The notes below the pieces were generated by a model. It searched no databases and was not told the DNA's origin. It saw nothing but the letters and a program-made list of their open reading frames with translations. Of a stretch of 64,000 nt of DNA, positions 37,741-44,394 are shown in pieces. The position numbers were made by a program, and so were the translations under genes. Position 1 is the first letter of the stretch. Every line of letters begins with the position of its first letter. Origin of the DNA: Curtobacterium herbarum (GTDB lineage: Bacteria; Actinomycetota; Actinomycetes; Actinomycetales; Microbacteriaceae); NCBI RefSeq assembly GCF_016907335.1, contig NZ_JAFBBT010000001.1, positions 2,542,001 to 2,606,000 on the forward strand, given 5' to 3'.

Positions 37741-38594
37741 GCGCGGACCCGCTTCGACGACATGATCGCCAGGAAGTGCCCGGCGGTCGCCAGGACGGCC
37801 AGCGGCAGGAGCGCGCCGACCAGGACCCGGTCGGCCAGCGGGTGCCCGATGACGAGCGCCAGCAGCGCGACGACGAACGTGATGATCGTCAGCTCGACCG
37901 AGTGGTACAGCCGGTGGAAGGGCAGGAAGCGGGCGATCCGGCGGAGCGTGGCGAGCCGGGCACCCGACGGGGCGGTGACCCCGTCGCGACGGTCCGCGAG
38001 CTTCGCCATGCCACCGTGCGCACGGGCGACGTGCACCATGTCGTTGAGCGCCTTGTTGAGGACGATCACCAGGCCGAGCGCGCACCCGATCGTCGTCCAC
38101 ATCCAGTCGGCACCGTGGATCGGCCAGGTCGCCGCCCGGACGCCGAGGGCGATCGGGATGAGCCCCTCGGTCGTGTAGTGCCCGACCTTGTCGAGGAAGA
38201 TGCCGGCCGGGGACCGGGTGCCGCGCCACCGGGCGACCTCGCCGTCCGAGCAGTCGACGAGCATCTGCAGCTGCCCGAGCACGAGCGCGAGGAGCGCTCC
38301 CCAGATGCCCGGGATCAGGAGTGCGGCCGCGGTGGACCACCCGACCAGGATCATCAGCCCGGTGACCTGGTTCGCGCTGACCCGGGTGCGCAGCAGCAGC
38401 GACGTCAGGTACGGCGAGATGTCCCGCAGGTAGAGCGAGGCCGTCCAGTGCTCGGCGTTGGCGCGCGCGCGGACCTCGTCCGGCTGGGCCACCGCCCGCA
38501 GTTCGGCGATCGAGGTCGGTCGGGTGAACCCGCGACCGCCCCGGGGGTCCGGTGCGCCGTCGTTCCCGAGGTCGTCGTCGGCCATGTCGGTCAC
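37737..38594 (-). CDS. CDP-alcohol phosphatidyltransferase family protein with altered catalytic motif
   Basis: A 285-residue membrane enzyme with about six segments. The CDP-alcohol motif is visible as D114xxD117GxxAR (residues 114-122), G131 and D135. The position of the fourth motif aspartate, the proposed catalytic base, is His139 (LDKVGHY). The family transfers a phosphoalcohol from a CDP-alcohol to a lipid or sugar acceptor. A roughly 50-residue polar N-terminus precedes the membrane part. The GTG at 38594 overlaps the stop of the upstream glycosyltransferase; ATG 38585 is an alternative. Placed between two glycosyltransferases, it may prime or decorate the exported polymer. Confidence 0.85.
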   Translation of the reverse strand: MTDMADDDLGNDGAPDPRGGRGFTRPTSIAELRAVAQPDEVRARANAEHWTASLYLRDISPYLTSLLLRTRVSANQVTGLMILVGWSTAAALLIPGIWGALLALVLGQLQMLVDCSDGEVARWRGTRSPAGIFLDKVGHYTTEGLIPIALGVRAATWPIHGADWMWTTIGCALGLVIVLNKALNDMVHVARAHGGMAKLADRRDGVTAPSGARLATLRRIARFLPFHRLYHSVELTIITFVVALLALVIGHPLADRVLVGALLPLAVLATAGHFLAIMSSKRVRA

Positions 38595-39634
38595 CGTCCC
38601 GTGTGCGTGGTCAGATCGGAGGTCCGCGTCAGGAACCCGATGATGAAGCCGACACCCCAGCCGACGTGGATGCACGGCAGGACGACGAGCAGCCACGCCC
38701 GCGTCGCCGGCACCGATCGCCGCGACACCGCGAGGGCACCGACGACGACGAAGAGCAGGTAGACCGCCGGGATCGCGAACCCGGTCATCGCCCAGGCGAG
38801 CGGCGAGCCGAGGAGCGCCCCGACGACACCGACGAGTCCGGCGACGAGTCCGAGGGCGACGGCCACGACCATCAGCGGCGGGACGAAGTAGCGCACGCCG
38901 TTGCCGGCCGGGAACCGTCGGGCCAGTTCACCACGCCACAGCCCCGTGGCGACGAACTGCCGGACCAGGCGCTTCAGGCTCGGCCGCGGCCGGTAGGTGA
39001 CGACGAGCTCGGGCGTGAACCAGACCGTGCCGCCCGTGGTCCGGAGGCGTCGGTTGAGTTCCCAGTCCTGGCCGCGCTTGATGCCCTCGTCGAAGAGCCC
39101 GACGGCGAACAGGCGCTCACGGCGGAACACTCCGAGGTACGCGGTCTCGGCCGGGCCGGCCTGACCGCCGACGTGGTGCGGGGTCCCGCCCAGGCCGACG
39201 CGACTGCCGTACGCCAGGGCCACGGCCTGCTCGAACGGCGTCCGTCCCTCGGCCCGCATGATGCCGCCGACGTTGTCCGCACCCGACTCCTGCAGGGTCC
39301 GGACGGCGATGCGCGTGTACTCCGGCGGCAGGACGCTGTGCGCGTCGACCCGCACGACGATCGGGTGCTCGGAGGCCCGGATCGCGACGTTGAGACCGGC
39401 GGGCGTCGAGCCGACCGGGTTGTCGACCGCACGGATGCGCGGGTCGGCGGCACTCATCTCGGCGACGAGTTCGTTCGTGCCGTCGATCGACGGGCCGAGG
39501 GCCAGGATGACCTCGAACGGCCCCGGGTAGTCCTGCTCGAGCAGACTGCCCACCGCGGCGCGGACCTCGGTCACCTCGTTGAGGACGGGCATGACGTAGG
39601 AGACACCCGGCAGGGCCTGTCCGTCGTGCTGCAT
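38591..39634 (-). CDS. Membrane family 2 glycosyltransferase (ExoA-like)
   Basis: A 347-residue GT2 enzyme: N-terminal VSYVMPVLNEVTEV nucleotide site, VVRVDAHSVLPPEY as the DxD equivalent, GQDWELNRRLR as the acceptor region, then three or four C-terminal membrane helices. The layout resembles ExoA-type succinoglycan glucosyltransferases. The ATG at 39634 has GAGGATC upstream; a TAGGCT hexamer near 39700 could be its promoter. It is the first gene of a three-gene coupled set (GT2, CDP-alcohol transferase, GT2) read leftwards towards the TagF-like gene. Confidence 0.9.
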   Translation of the reverse strand: MQHDGQALPGVSYVMPVLNEVTEVRAAVGSLLEQDYPGPFEVILALGPSIDGTNELVAEMSAADPRIRAVDNPVGSTPAGLNVAIRASEHPIVVRVDAHSVLPPEYTRIAVRTLQESGADNVGGIMRAEGRTPFEQAVALAYGSRVGLGGTPHHVGGQAGPAETAYLGVFRRERLFAVGLFDEGIKRGQDWELNRRLRTTGGTVWFTPELVVTYRPRPSLKRLVRQFVATGLWRGELARRFPAGNGVRYFVPPLMVVAVALGLVAGLVGVVGALLGSPLAWAMTGFAIPAVYLLFVVVGALAVSRRSVPATRAWLLVVLPCIHVGWGVGFIIGFLTRTSDLTTHTGR

Positions 39635-39747
39635 GTGATCCTCGGGGTCCGGCGGGCGCGACGCGACCCGTGGGGCCGCCCCGCAGAGCGGACCGAGCCT
39701 ATCAAGCACCCGCGACGGGCACCTGGCCGACCCCTGGGGTCGACTCC

Positions 39748-39801
39748 CCGGTCCGTCATCACGGTCCCGCGGTACCGGTCCGTCGTCACGGTCCCGCGGC
39801 A
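39748..39801. repeat. 27-bp direct repeat
   Basis: Two adjacent 27-bp copies (39748-39774 and 39775-39801) differing at two positions, between the glycosyltransferase promoter and the htrA terminator. Confidence 0.85.
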
Positions 39802-39827
39802 CCGCTCAGCCGTCCCGGCCCCGGACG

Positions 39828-39868
39828 GACGGGAGGCCCGCCACCGGTCCGGTGGCGGGCCTCCCGTC
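39828..39868 (-). terminator. Terminator hairpin after the HtrA-like protease gene
   Basis: 18-19-bp perfect stem (39828-39845 against 39851-39868) with a very short loop, again opening with GACGGGAGGC, just past the protease stop on the minus strand. Confidence 0.8.
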
Positions 39869-39881
39869 ATGGGTGGTCGGG

Positions 39882-41903
39882 TCACTTCGAGCTGTCGTAG
39901 GTCCCCAGCTTGACGTCAGCGGTCCGGGTCTCCCCGTTGCGGACGTAGGTGACCTTCGTCGTCGCACCGCCGGCGAAGAAGCGGACCTGCGCCGTGAGGT
40001 CCGTCGCGTCGGCGATCGTGGCGTCGCCGAGCTTCGTGACGACGTCGCCCTTCTGCAGACCGGCGTCGGCGGCTGCGCCACCGGAGACGACCGACTTGAT
40101 GAGGGCGCCGACCTGCGAGGCGTTGGCGTCCTCGGTGGCGTCGCCGACCGAGGCACCGAGCAGACCGTGCGTGGCCTTGCCGTTGTCGACGATCTCGGAG
40201 GCGACGCGCTTCACCAGGTTCGACGGGATCGAGAAGCCGACGCCGATGCTGCCCGACTGGGAGCTCGACGAGCTCGAGCTGCCGGCGCTGGCGATCGCGA
40301 CGTTGATGCCGATCAGCCGGCCCTTGTCGTCGAGCAGCGCACCGCCGGAGTTGCCGGGGTTGATCGACGCATCGGTCTGGATCACCGGCAGGGACACCGT
40401 GGTGCCCGCCGAGGAGCTGCTGCCGTTGTCGCCGTTGCCCCAGAAGTCGAACGGGCCGTTGCCGTTGTTGCCCTGGCCCTCGTTCGAGTCGCCGCCCGCG
40501 TTCGGGTCGCTCGAGGTGACCTGGATGCTGCGGTTCAGGGTCGAGACGATGCCGTCGGTGACCGTGTTCGACAGCCCCAGCGGCGCACCGATCGCCACGG
40601 CGGTGTCCCCGACGTTGAGCTTCGACGAGTCGGCGAAGGACATCGGGGTGAGGTCCGGTGCGTCGATCTTGATGACCGCGAGGTCGACCGTCGGGTCGGT
40701 GCCGACGAGCTTGCCCTTGTACACACGGCCGTTCGAGGTCGTCACCGAGATGGTCCCGCTCGAGCTGTCCCCGTCGAGCGTCACCACGTGGGTGTTCGTG
40801 ACGATGTAGCCGTCCTTGTTGAGCACGACACCGGAACCGGTGCCGGCTTCGCTGCTCGCCGAGACGTTGATCGTCACGACGGACGGGGTGGCCTTCGCAG
40901 CGACCGCCGTCACGACGGTGGCGGAGTCGTAGTCGTTGACGGTCAGGTTGCCGCCGCTCTGCGAGGTGCCGCCGCCGCTCGAGATGGTGCTGCCGTTGCT
41001 GGCCGAACCAGCAGCCCAGCCCGCGCCGCCGCCGACGAGGCCGGCGAGGACGAGCCCCGCGACGATCGGCAGGACGAGCTTGCCCCGGCCGGAGCGATCA
41101 CGGGTGGTGGTGCCGGTCGTGGCCGGGGCGCCGGAGAAGTAGTGGCCGTTCGCGCGCTGCTGGTCGGCGGCGTCACCGAACGAGCTCGTCGCGGACGACG
41201 GCGCCTGGTCGGTCGACGGGGTGGGGGCTGCGGCGCCGGAGTACTCGCCGTAGCGGGGGCGGTCCTGGCCGTACTGGCTCTGCTGGCCGTACTGGCCCTG
41301 GTCGCCGTACTGACCCTGCTGGCCGTACTGGCCCTGGTCGCCGTACTGGCCCTGCTGGCCGGACTGCGAGGGCTGGCCGTACTGACCCTGGCCGTACTGC
41401 GCGTCCTGCCCGTACTGGCCCTGCTGCCCGTACGGTGCTGCCTGACCGTACTGGCTCTGCTGCCCGTACTGGTCCTGCCCGTACTGCGGGGTCTGGCCGT
41501 ACTGCGGGGTCTGGCCGTACTGGGAGGCCTGGCCGTACTGCGAGTCCTGACCGTACTGGGAACCCTGCCCGTACTGCGCGGTCTGGGACTGGTCGCCGGG
41601 CTGCCCCTGCGGCGCGGTCTGGCCGTGCTGGCCGTACTGGCCGTACTGGCCGTACTGGGCGGTCTCCGTCGCGTCGGCGTCCGAGGACGACCCGGCGTCG
41701 AACGTCGGGTACGGCGTCGTGTACTGCTCGGTGGGGTGGTCGGAGGCGGTGGTGTGCTCGCTCTCCGCTGCCGGAGTCGTCCCCACCACGTCCGTGTCGT
41801 CGGCGTCGCGGTGCCCGTGCTGGGTGCCGTTCGACTCGTCCGGACCGGTGGTCTCGTCGCGACGGTCGTCGTCGCCGTGCCCGTTGGGCGTGGTGTCGCT
41901 CAT
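39882..41903 (-). CDS. Membrane-anchored HtrA/DegP-like serine protease with QYGQ-repeat cytoplasmic domain
   Basis: A 673-residue protein. Residues 1-270 are cytoplasmic and low complexity: an acidic Asp/Thr/His stretch, then residues 83-219 consist almost entirely of QYGQ-type repeats. One membrane helix (about 275-299) follows. The trypsin-like domain has His372 (VTNTHVV), Asp407 (TVDLAVI) and Ser519 (NPGNSGG), with a Gly/Asn/Ser-rich insert around 465-500 and a Ser run at 541-549, and one PDZ domain closes the protein (about 582-665). The role is extracytoplasmic protein quality control or regulated proteolysis. The ATG at 41903 has AAGGAG upstream. Confidence 0.95.
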   Translation of the reverse strand: MSDTTPNGHGDDDRRDETTGPDESNGTQHGHRDADDTDVVGTTPAAESEHTTASDHPTEQYTTPYPTFDAGSSSDADATETAQYGQYGQYGQHGQTAPQGQPGDQSQTAQYGQGSQYGQDSQYGQASQYGQTPQYGQTPQYGQDQYGQQSQYGQAAPYGQQGQYGQDAQYGQGQYGQPSQSGQQGQYGDQGQYGQQGQYGDQGQYGQQSQYGQDRPRYGEYSGAAAPTPSTDQAPSSATSSFGDAADQQRANGHYFSGAPATTGTTTRDRSGRGKLVLPIVAGLVLAGLVGGGAGWAAGSASNGSTISSGGGTSQSGGNLTVNDYDSATVVTAVAAKATPSVVTINVSASSEAGTGSGVVLNKDGYIVTNTHVVTLDGDSSSGTISVTTSNGRVYKGKLVGTDPTVDLAVIKIDAPDLTPMSFADSSKLNVGDTAVAIGAPLGLSNTVTDGIVSTLNRSIQVTSSDPNAGGDSNEGQGNNGNGPFDFWGNGDNGSSSSAGTTVSLPVIQTDASINPGNSGGALLDDKGRLIGINVAIASAGSSSSSSSQSGSIGVGFSIPSNLVKRVASEIVDNGKATHGLLGASVGDATEDANASQVGALIKSVVSGGAAADAGLQKGDVVTKLGDATIADATDLTAQVRFFAGGATTKVTYVRNGETRTADVKLGTYDSSK

Positions 41904-41988
41904 GTTGGACGTGCTCCTTTCAAGCTCCTGCAGTCTCCACCACCGACCTGGGCGGTCATGATGGCGCACCTGCGAGCTGGCCAAGCCG

Positions 41989-41994
41989 ATCGTA
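41989..41994 (-). promoter_or_regulatory. -10 element for the HtrA-like gene
   Basis: TACGAT on the minus strand. It predicts a roughly 80-nt leader with an AAGGAG ribosome site. Confidence 0.35.
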
Positions 41995-42035
41995 TGCGTC
42001 AGCTGTGCGCCCGGTCCGCAGACGACGGACCGGGA

Positions 42036-42071
42036 CCACCGGAGCCGGGACGGCCACCGGAGCCGGGACGG
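42036..42071. repeat. 18-bp direct repeat upstream of the aminotransferase gene
   Basis: Two exact adjacent copies of ccaccggagccgggacgg, just before a TAGGTT hexamer (42081-42086) that could be the -10 of the aminotransferase promoter. Confidence 0.8.
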
Positions 42072-42144
42072 GGCGGACGCTAGGTTGGTGGCCAGCGTGC
42101 GCCGTGCCTCCCGGCCGGTGCCTCGACGTCGAGAGGGGTCGCTC

Positions 42145-43347
42145 ATGCGGCAGACCGGTCCGTGGCTGCGAGCAGCCGAGGGCGCCATGCTCCTGGGACC
42201 CGACGGGGTGCCCGCGCCGACCGTCTTCGCCGAGATGAGCGCCCTGGCGGCGGCGACCGGCGCGATCAACCTGGGGCAGGGGTTCCCCGACGAGGACGGG
42301 CCCGCCGAGGTCCTCGAGGCCGCGGTCCAGGCCATCCGCAGCGGCGCGAACCAGTACCCGCCGGGCCGGGGCACGCCGGACCTCCGTGCCGCCGTCGCCG
42401 AGCACCAGTCCCGCTGGTACGGCCTGGACGTCGACCCCGATCGGGAGGTCCTGGTCACCGCCGGCGCGACCGAGGCGTTGGCCGCGACCCTGCTGGCACT
42501 GGTCGAGCCCGGTGACGAGGTCGTCACCTTCGAACCGTTCTACGACGCCTACGGCGCGCTCATCCGGCTGGCCGGCGCGACGCACGTCACCGTTGCGCTC
42601 CGGGCCCCCGACTTCCTGCCCGACGAGGCCGACCTCCGCGCCGCGTTCACGGACCGCACCCGGGTCGTGCTCGTCAACACCCCGCACAACCCGACCGGGC
42701 GGGTGCTGCCGGTCGAGGTCCTCCGCACCGTGGTCGAGCTCGCCGAGCGCACCGACGCGGTCATCGTCACCGACGAGGTCTACGAGCACCTGGCGTTCGC
42801 CGGCACCCACGTCCCGCCGGTCACGCTCCCCGGTGCACGCGAGCGCACCGTGTCGATCTCGAGTGCTGGCAAGACCTTCAACACCACGGGGTGGAAGATC
42901 GGCTGGCTCACCGCTCCCCCGGCCCTCGTCGAGGCCATCACGACCGTCAAGCAGTACCTGACGTTCGTCAACGGAGCACCCTTCCAGCCGGCGATCGCCA
43001 CCGGGCTGCGCCTGCCCGACGCGGTCTTCGCCGGGATCGCAGCCGACCTCGGGGCGAAGCAGGCGATCCTGGCCGACGGCCTCGCCGCCGCCGGCTTCGA
43101 CGTCCTGCGGCCGGACGCGGGCTACTTCGTCATCGCGGACGCGGCCCCGCTCGGACACGACGACGCCCGCGCGCTCTGCCTGGAGCTCCCGCAGCTGGCC
43201 GGCGTCGTGGGCGTGCCGGTGTCGGCGTTCGTCCGGCCGGACCACGTCGACGGGTACCGGTCGCTCATCCGGTTCGCCTTCTGCAAGCGGCGGTCGGTGC
43301 TCGAGGAGGCCGTGGCCCGGCTGGCGGGGCTCGCCGCGGCGGTCTGA
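42145..43347 (+). CDS. Class I/II aminotransferase, kynurenine/glutamine transaminase-like
   Basis: A 400-residue PLP enzyme. INLGQGFPDEDGP, NQYPPGRGTPDLR, the PHNPTG loop, TDEVYEHL and SSAGKTFNTTGWKIGW (PLP Lys243) match the methionine/kynurenine/glutamine-K aminotransferase group. It ends 22 bp from a convergent omega-amidase-like gene, which suggests the glutamine transaminase-amidase route (glutamine plus a keto acid to an amino acid plus ketoglutaramate). The ATG at 42145 has GAGAGGGG upstream. An in-frame GTG at 42097, close to a TAGGTT hexamer, would add 16 residues and cannot be excluded. Confidence 0.9.
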   Translation: MRQTGPWLRAAEGAMLLGPDGVPAPTVFAEMSALAAATGAINLGQGFPDEDGPAEVLEAAVQAIRSGANQYPPGRGTPDLRAAVAEHQSRWYGLDVDPDREVLVTAGATEALAATLLALVEPGDEVVTFEPFYDAYGALIRLAGATHVTVALRAPDFLPDEADLRAAFTDRTRVVLVNTPHNPTGRVLPVEVLRTVVELAERTDAVIVTDEVYEHLAFAGTHVPPVTLPGARERTVSISSAGKTFNTTGWKIGWLTAPPALVEAITTVKQYLTFVNGAPFQPAIATGLRLPDAVFAGIAADLGAKQAILADGLAAAGFDVLRPDAGYFVIADAAPLGHDDARALCLELPQLAGVVGVPVSAFVRPDHVDGYRSLIRFAFCKRRSVLEEAVARLAGLAAAV

Positions 43348-43369
43348 GCGCCTCGCCGGTGGGCGTGGG

Positions 43370-44185
43370 TCAGTCGCGGAGCTGCACGTCGTACCGGCGG
43401 AGCGCCAGGGACGGGTTCACGGCCCGCACCCGCTCGGTGACCGCGGTGTCGACGGTCGTGACGAGCAGCCCGGGCTCGGCTCCGAGTGCGGCGACCGCGG
43501 TGCCGGTGGGGTCGAGTGCCACCGATCCGCCGATGCCGACGGGTGGTGCCTGCCCGACGCCGACGACCCAGACCGTGTTCTCGATCGCCCGCGCGGTCAG
43601 CAGCGTCCGCCAGTGGTGCTCCTTGCCCGGGCCGCGGACCCACTCGGCCGGCAGGACCACCACGTCGGCCGCGCCGTGCTCGGTCGCGGCCAGACGGCGG
43701 GTGACCTCCGGGAAGCGCAGGTCGTAACAGGTCTCGAGGCCGACCCGGACGCCCTCGACCTCGACCACCGGCAGCTGCGCGGGGTCGCCGGCCTCGATCC
43801 GGTCGGACTCCCGCGACCCGAACGCGTCGTAGAGGTGGACCTTCCGGTACGCGGTCAGCACCGCACCGTCCGCGCCGATGGCCACGAGGGTGTTCCGGAA
43901 GCGCTCCGACGTCTCCCCCGTCTCGGCCACGCCGACGACCAGGGCGATGCCGGTGCTCCGGGCGATCCGACGGAGGCCCGTGACGAAGTGCCCGTCGAGC
44001 GGCTGCGCGGCCGCGACGAAGCGGTCGTCGATGTCGGCCGTGAAGTACGAGGTGTACTCGGGCGTGACCAGGAGCTGCGCACCCTGCTCCGCCGCGGTCC
44101 GGGCAGCGTCGGCCACGGTCCGGAGGTTCGCCGCGGTGTCGTCGACGGGGGCGAACTGGGCTGCCGCGATGGTCAGGGTCGTCAC
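43370..44185 (-). CDS. Carbon-nitrogen hydrolase (nitrilase superfamily, omega-amidase-like)
   Basis: A 271-residue hydrolase with the Glu43 (TPEYTS), Lys115 (YRKVHLYD), Cys153 (ETCYDLRFPE) triad. The YDLRFPE sequence after the cysteine is typical of Nit2/omega-amidase-like members that hydrolyse alpha-ketoglutaramate or deaminated glutathione. The GTG at 44185 sits 6 nt after TAGCCT, so it is probably leaderless. Convergent with the aminotransferase, which would produce the omega-amide substrate. Other short-chain amides remain possible. Confidence 0.9.
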   Translation of the reverse strand: MTTLTIAAAQFAPVDDTAANLRTVADAARTAAEQGAQLLVTPEYTSYFTADIDDRFVAAAQPLDGHFVTGLRRIARSTGIALVVGVAETGETSERFRNTLVAIGADGAVLTAYRKVHLYDAFGSRESDRIEAGDPAQLPVVEVEGVRVGLETCYDLRFPEVTRRLAATEHGAADVVVLPAEWVRGPGKEHHWRTLLTARAIENTVWVVGVGQAPPVGIGGSVALDPTGTAVAALGAEPGLLVTTVDTAVTERVRAVNPSLALRRYDVQLRD

Positions 44186-44191
44186 GAAGCC

Positions 44192-44197
44192 AGGCTA
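44192..44197 (-). promoter_or_regulatory. -10 element for the omega-amidase-like gene
   Basis: TAGCCT on the minus strand, 6 nt before the GTG at 44185. Confidence 0.5.
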
Positions 44198-44212
44198 GCG
44201 GCGGGAACGCGA

Positions 44213-44244
44213 AGAAGCCCCGGTCCGTGAGGACCGGGGCTTCT
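44213..44244 (-). terminator. Terminator after initiator tRNA
   Basis: 14-bp stem AGAAGCCCCGGTCC/GGACCGGGGCTTCT with a 4-nt loop, 10 nt after the tRNA 3' end. The TTC-rich end on the minus strand fits intrinsic termination. Confidence 0.8.
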
Positions 44245-44254
44245 CGTGTCGCGT

Positions 44255-44331
44255 TGGTTGCGGGGGCAGGATTTGAACCTACGACCTCTGGGTTATGAGC
44301 CCAGCGAGCTACCGAACTGCTCCACCCCGCG
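44255..44331 (-). tRNA. Initiator tRNA-fMet (anticodon CAU)
   Basis: 77 nt with CCA encoded. The acceptor begins CGCGGGG and ends CCCCGCA, leaving the C1-A72 mismatch of initiators. The anticodon stem CTGGG/CCCAG has the three G-C pairs typical of fMet and loop CTCATAA with CAT. The T arm is GGTTCAAATCC. Confidence 0.97.
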
Positions 44332-44343
44332 GCACATGGAAAA

Positions 44344-44372
44344 CACTACACGGGCCCGAGCGGGGTGCCAAA
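44344..44372 (-). promoter_or_regulatory. Promoter of initiator tRNA
   Basis: -35 TTGGCA (44367-44372) and -10 TAGTGT (44344-44349) with an exact 17-bp spacer on the minus strand. The predicted start is about 6 nt before the tRNA 5' end. The -35 lies inside the hairpin of the upstream gene's terminator. Confidence 0.75.
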
Positions 44373-44390
44373 TCGAGCACCCCGCTCGGC
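44357..44390 (-). terminator. Terminator after the UPF0182 gene
   Basis: 13-bp stem (44357-44369 and 44378-44390, CCGAGCGGGGTGC type) with an 8-nt loop containing AAAT, 4 bp past the UPF0182 stop. It overlaps the tRNA-fMet -35. Confidence 0.75.
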
Positions 44391-44394
44391 GTGT

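Noticed and set aside
38552..39913. A 453-codon plus-strand frame across the membrane glycosyltransferase
   Set aside because: Translation is Asp/Arg/His-rich shadow sequence; the opposite strand encodes a clear GT2 enzyme with DxD and membrane helices.
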